Part shown: piece after piece, positions 12,750-14,257 of the stretch | Numbering within the stretch: the stretch's first letter is position 1 | How the letters are laid out: every line of letters starts with the position of its first letter | Origin: Alphaproteobacteria bacterium | GTDB lineage: Bacteria > Pseudomonadota > Alphaproteobacteria > Micropepsales > Micropepsaceae | Assembly: GCA_025935155.1 (NCBI GenBank) | Contig: JAICVV010000020.1 | Span: forward strand, 1-14,257 | Reading direction: 5' to 3' | Length of the DNA stretch: 14,257 nucleotides | Made by a program: the position numbers and the translations under genes | The notes under the pieces: model-generated | Databases searched by the model: none | The model's input: the letters and a program-made list of their open reading frames with translations, nothing else | Told to the model about the DNA's origin: nothing

Positions 12750-13771
12750 ATGCAGTGAATGCCTCCACCGCCTTGCACGATGTCCAACACGTCGATTTGC
12801 AGGATATCGCGGCCGGGAAAGCAGTCTGCAAGCATCCTCCTCGCCTGTTCGTCGTTGGGGTCGTCAAAAGCCGGCATCACCACACCGCCCGTTGGCAGAT
12901 AGAAGTTGATGTAACTTGCCGCCAGCGGCCGGCCACGCCAGTCATCACCCAGCTTCTGGGGCTGGGCCATCTCAATCACTTCGATCGTGCGGCCCTGCGC
13001 GTCGGTGGCGTCCTTCAGTCTGCGGATTGCTTCCATCACGGGAGCATAATCCGGATGCGCCCGCGGCGGCACGCCCACCAGCACGCGGCCGGGTGCCACA
13101 AAACAGGCGATGTTATCTACGTGAGCGTCTGTTTCGTCGTCGGAAAATCCCTCGCCTAGCCAGATTACCTTCCGTGCGCCGGTAAACGACGCGAGCCCCC
13201 GCTCCATCTGTTGCTGCGTGAGATCGGGATTGCGGTTCGGATTGAGCAGGCATTGCTCCGTGGCGATCAGCGTGCCTTCGCCATCCACATGAATGGCGCC
13301 CCCTTCACAAACGAACGGCGCGCGATAGACCGGCAAATCCCGATGCTTCAGCACGCGGGTGGCGAATTGCGCATCATCGTCATATGGCCGGTATTTGTTG
13401 CCCCAGGCGTTGAATCGCCACTGCACACCGGCGCGCGTGCCGCCAGGCCCTAGCAGGAATGTCGGTCCCATATCGCGTGACCAGGAATCGTCCAGCGGAG
13501 TCTCAAAGAATTGCACCCGTCCGGCGCAGGCGAGCTTTGCTTCCGCGTGGTCGTGCGGGCGCACGGCCATGACTACCGGCTCGAATGTCGAAATGGCCCG
13601 CGCGACGCGAGCATAGGCCTGCTTCGCTCGCAGCATGCCTTCCGGGCCATCCCACGGTTCGGCGCGGCACGGCCAGCACATCCAGGTGCGCAGATGCGGT
13701 TCCCACTCCGCGGGCATGGCATAGCCATCGCGCGCGGGGCTGGAATTTTCGGCGGCAAGGCCTTCATCCAT
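12728..13771 (-). CDS. aguA: Agmatine deiminase
   Basis: It converts agmatine to N-carbamoylputrescine and ammonia in the cytosol, the first step of the route finished by aguB in this operon. The 347-residue product belongs to the peptidyl-arginine-deiminase-like (guanidino-group-modifying) superfamily. Visible signatures are YAMPAEWEPHLRTWMCWP near 17-34, DDSWSRDMGPTFLL, FVCEGGAIHVDGEGTLIATEQCLLNPNRN with the acidic and His residues, DDETDAHVDNIACF with the catalytic His, and the nucleophile Cys340 in GGGGIHCIT. The ATG at 13771 leaves a short leader before the conserved MPAEW. An ATG at 13717 begins exactly at MPAEW and is the alternative, and longer forms would overlap the divergent RidA gene. 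Ribosome-site evidence at 13771 is weak. The final codons and stop are duplicated downstream. Confidence 0.95.
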   Translation of the reverse strand: MDEGLAAENSSPARDGYAMPAEWEPHLRTWMCWPCRAEPWDGPEGMLRAKQAYARVARAISTFEPVVMAVRPHDHAEAKLACAGRVQFFETPLDDSWSRDMGPTFLLGPGGTRAGVQWRFNAWGNKYRPYDDDAQFATRVLKHRDLPVYRAPFVCEGGAIHVDGEGTLIATEQCLLNPNRNPDLTQQQMERGLASFTGARKVIWLGEGFSDDETDAHVDNIACFVAPGRVLVGVPPRAHPDYAPVMEAIRRLKDATDAQGRTIEVIEMAQPQKLGDDWRGRPLAASYINFYLPTGGVVMPAFDDPNDEQARRMLADCFPGRDILQIDVLDIVQGGGGIHCITQQEPA

Positions 13772-13847
13772 TCCGCAGATATAGCGATTTGCGTCGCTGC
13801 GGAAAACGTGATTGTCATGGCCATCCCTTGCACCACTGGAGAGCCGA
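13772..13847. promoter_or_regulatory. Divergent promoter region aguA / ridA-like
   Basis: These 76 bases separate the divergent starts of aguA (13771) and the RidA-family gene (13848) and should hold both promoters. I see no confident -35/-10 pair. The RidA gene has GGAGAG at 13838-13843, four bases before its ATG. Confidence 0.45.
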
Positions 13848-14257
13848 ATGGCCGGAAAAATCGACAGCCGCCTTGCCGAACTGAACATCAAGCTGCCCGA
13901 GCCGCCCGCCCCGGTGGCAAGCTACGTGCCTTACGTCGTAAGCGGCAATCAGGTGTTTATTTCCGGGCAGGTGACAATGGCGGATGGCAGCCTGAAATAT
14001 GTGGGTATTGTGGGCAAGGACATTTCTCTCGAAGACGGCAAGGCGGCGGCGCGCCTGTGCGCTATCAATGTGCTCGCGCAATTGCGTGCGGCAGCGGGCG
14101 ATCTTGACCGGGTGAAGCGCTGCGTGCGGCTGGGCGTCTTCGTGAATGCCGTACCGGGATATGCGCAGCATCCCGAGGTGGCGAATGGGGCCTCCGATCT
14201 TATGCTTGAGGTGTTCGGCGATGCCGGACGGCATACGCGCGCTTCTGTCGGCGCGGG
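13848..14257 (+). CDS. RidA/YjgF-family protein, 3' end outside the window
   Basis: The frame runs from ATG 13848 to the window edge, 136 complete codons, with no stop. It opens MAGKIDSRLAELNIKLPEPP and continues through VASYVPYVVSGNQVFISGQV, the AARLCAINVLAQLRAAAGDLDRV helix, the VKRCVRLGVFVNAVPGYAQHP strand, and FGDAGRHTRASVGAG. Arg131 in HTRASVG occupies the place of the conserved substrate-carboxylate arginine of RidA proteins. These proteins hydrolyse reactive enamine/imine intermediates such as 2-aminoacrylate, though this longer-N-terminus subgroup may act on other imines. GGAGAG precedes the start at good spacing. It is divergent from aguA. Confidence 0.9.
   Translation, partial: MAGKIDSRLAELNIKLPEPPAPVASYVPYVVSGNQVFISGQVTMADGSLKYVGIVGKDISLEDGKAAARLCAINVLAQLRAAAGDLDRVKRCVRLGVFVNAVPGYAQHPEVANGASDLMLEVFGDAGRHTRASVGA

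Overview
The window looks like chromosome of a GC-rich alphaproteobacterium. The evidence is an adjacent divK-pleD pair (cell-cycle receiver plus REC-REC-GGDEF diguanylate cyclase), a DUF1849/EipB-type periplasmic protein, a DinB polymerase with an N-terminal zinc finger, and a PEP-CTERM protein. I cannot fix the order or genus. The secreted proteins and the PEP-CTERM gene suggest a free-living soil or water organism.

Layout. 1-104: possible tail of an upstream plus-strand gene. 105-2749 (minus): divK, pleD and an arylamine N-acetyltransferase, all read leftwards. 2985-4088 (plus): secreted protein with an HExxE motif, closed by a good hairpin terminator. 4198-6380 (plus): mak-type ROK fructokinase and dinB, sharing a GTGA stop/start overlap. 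6414-8034 (minus): EipB-like protein followed by a PEP-CTERM protein, the latter behind a well-formed sigma-54-type promoter. 8110-9684 (plus): large secreted protein of unknown function. 9692-13771 (minus): agmatine deiminase (aguA), a GxxExxY protein, an MFS transporter and N-carbamoylputrescine amidase (aguB). 13848-end (plus): a RidA-family gene cut by the window edge.

How the genes work together. DivK and PleD are the classical alphaproteobacterial pair linking cell-cycle phosphorelay to c-di-GMP synthesis. AguA and AguB are consecutive steps from agmatine to putrescine, so the MFS carrier between them is a candidate polyamine or agmatine transporter (inference).

The most notable feature is in the agmatine operon. 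The GxxExxY gene at 12190-12693 is bracketed by 28-nt inverted repeats built from a CGCGGAG-type octamer. The whole block is flanked by a 22-bp direct repeat that duplicates the last codons and stop of aguA. This reads as a small mobile unit inserted between aguA and the transporter gene. A third copy of the repeat end, plus a cluster of palindromes, occupies the gap between the transporter and aguB, so both junctions of the operon have been invaded. The second notable feature is regulatory: a sigma-54 promoter with an upstream dyad in front of the PEP-CTERM gene. No rRNA, tRNA, CRISPR array or classical transposase was seen.
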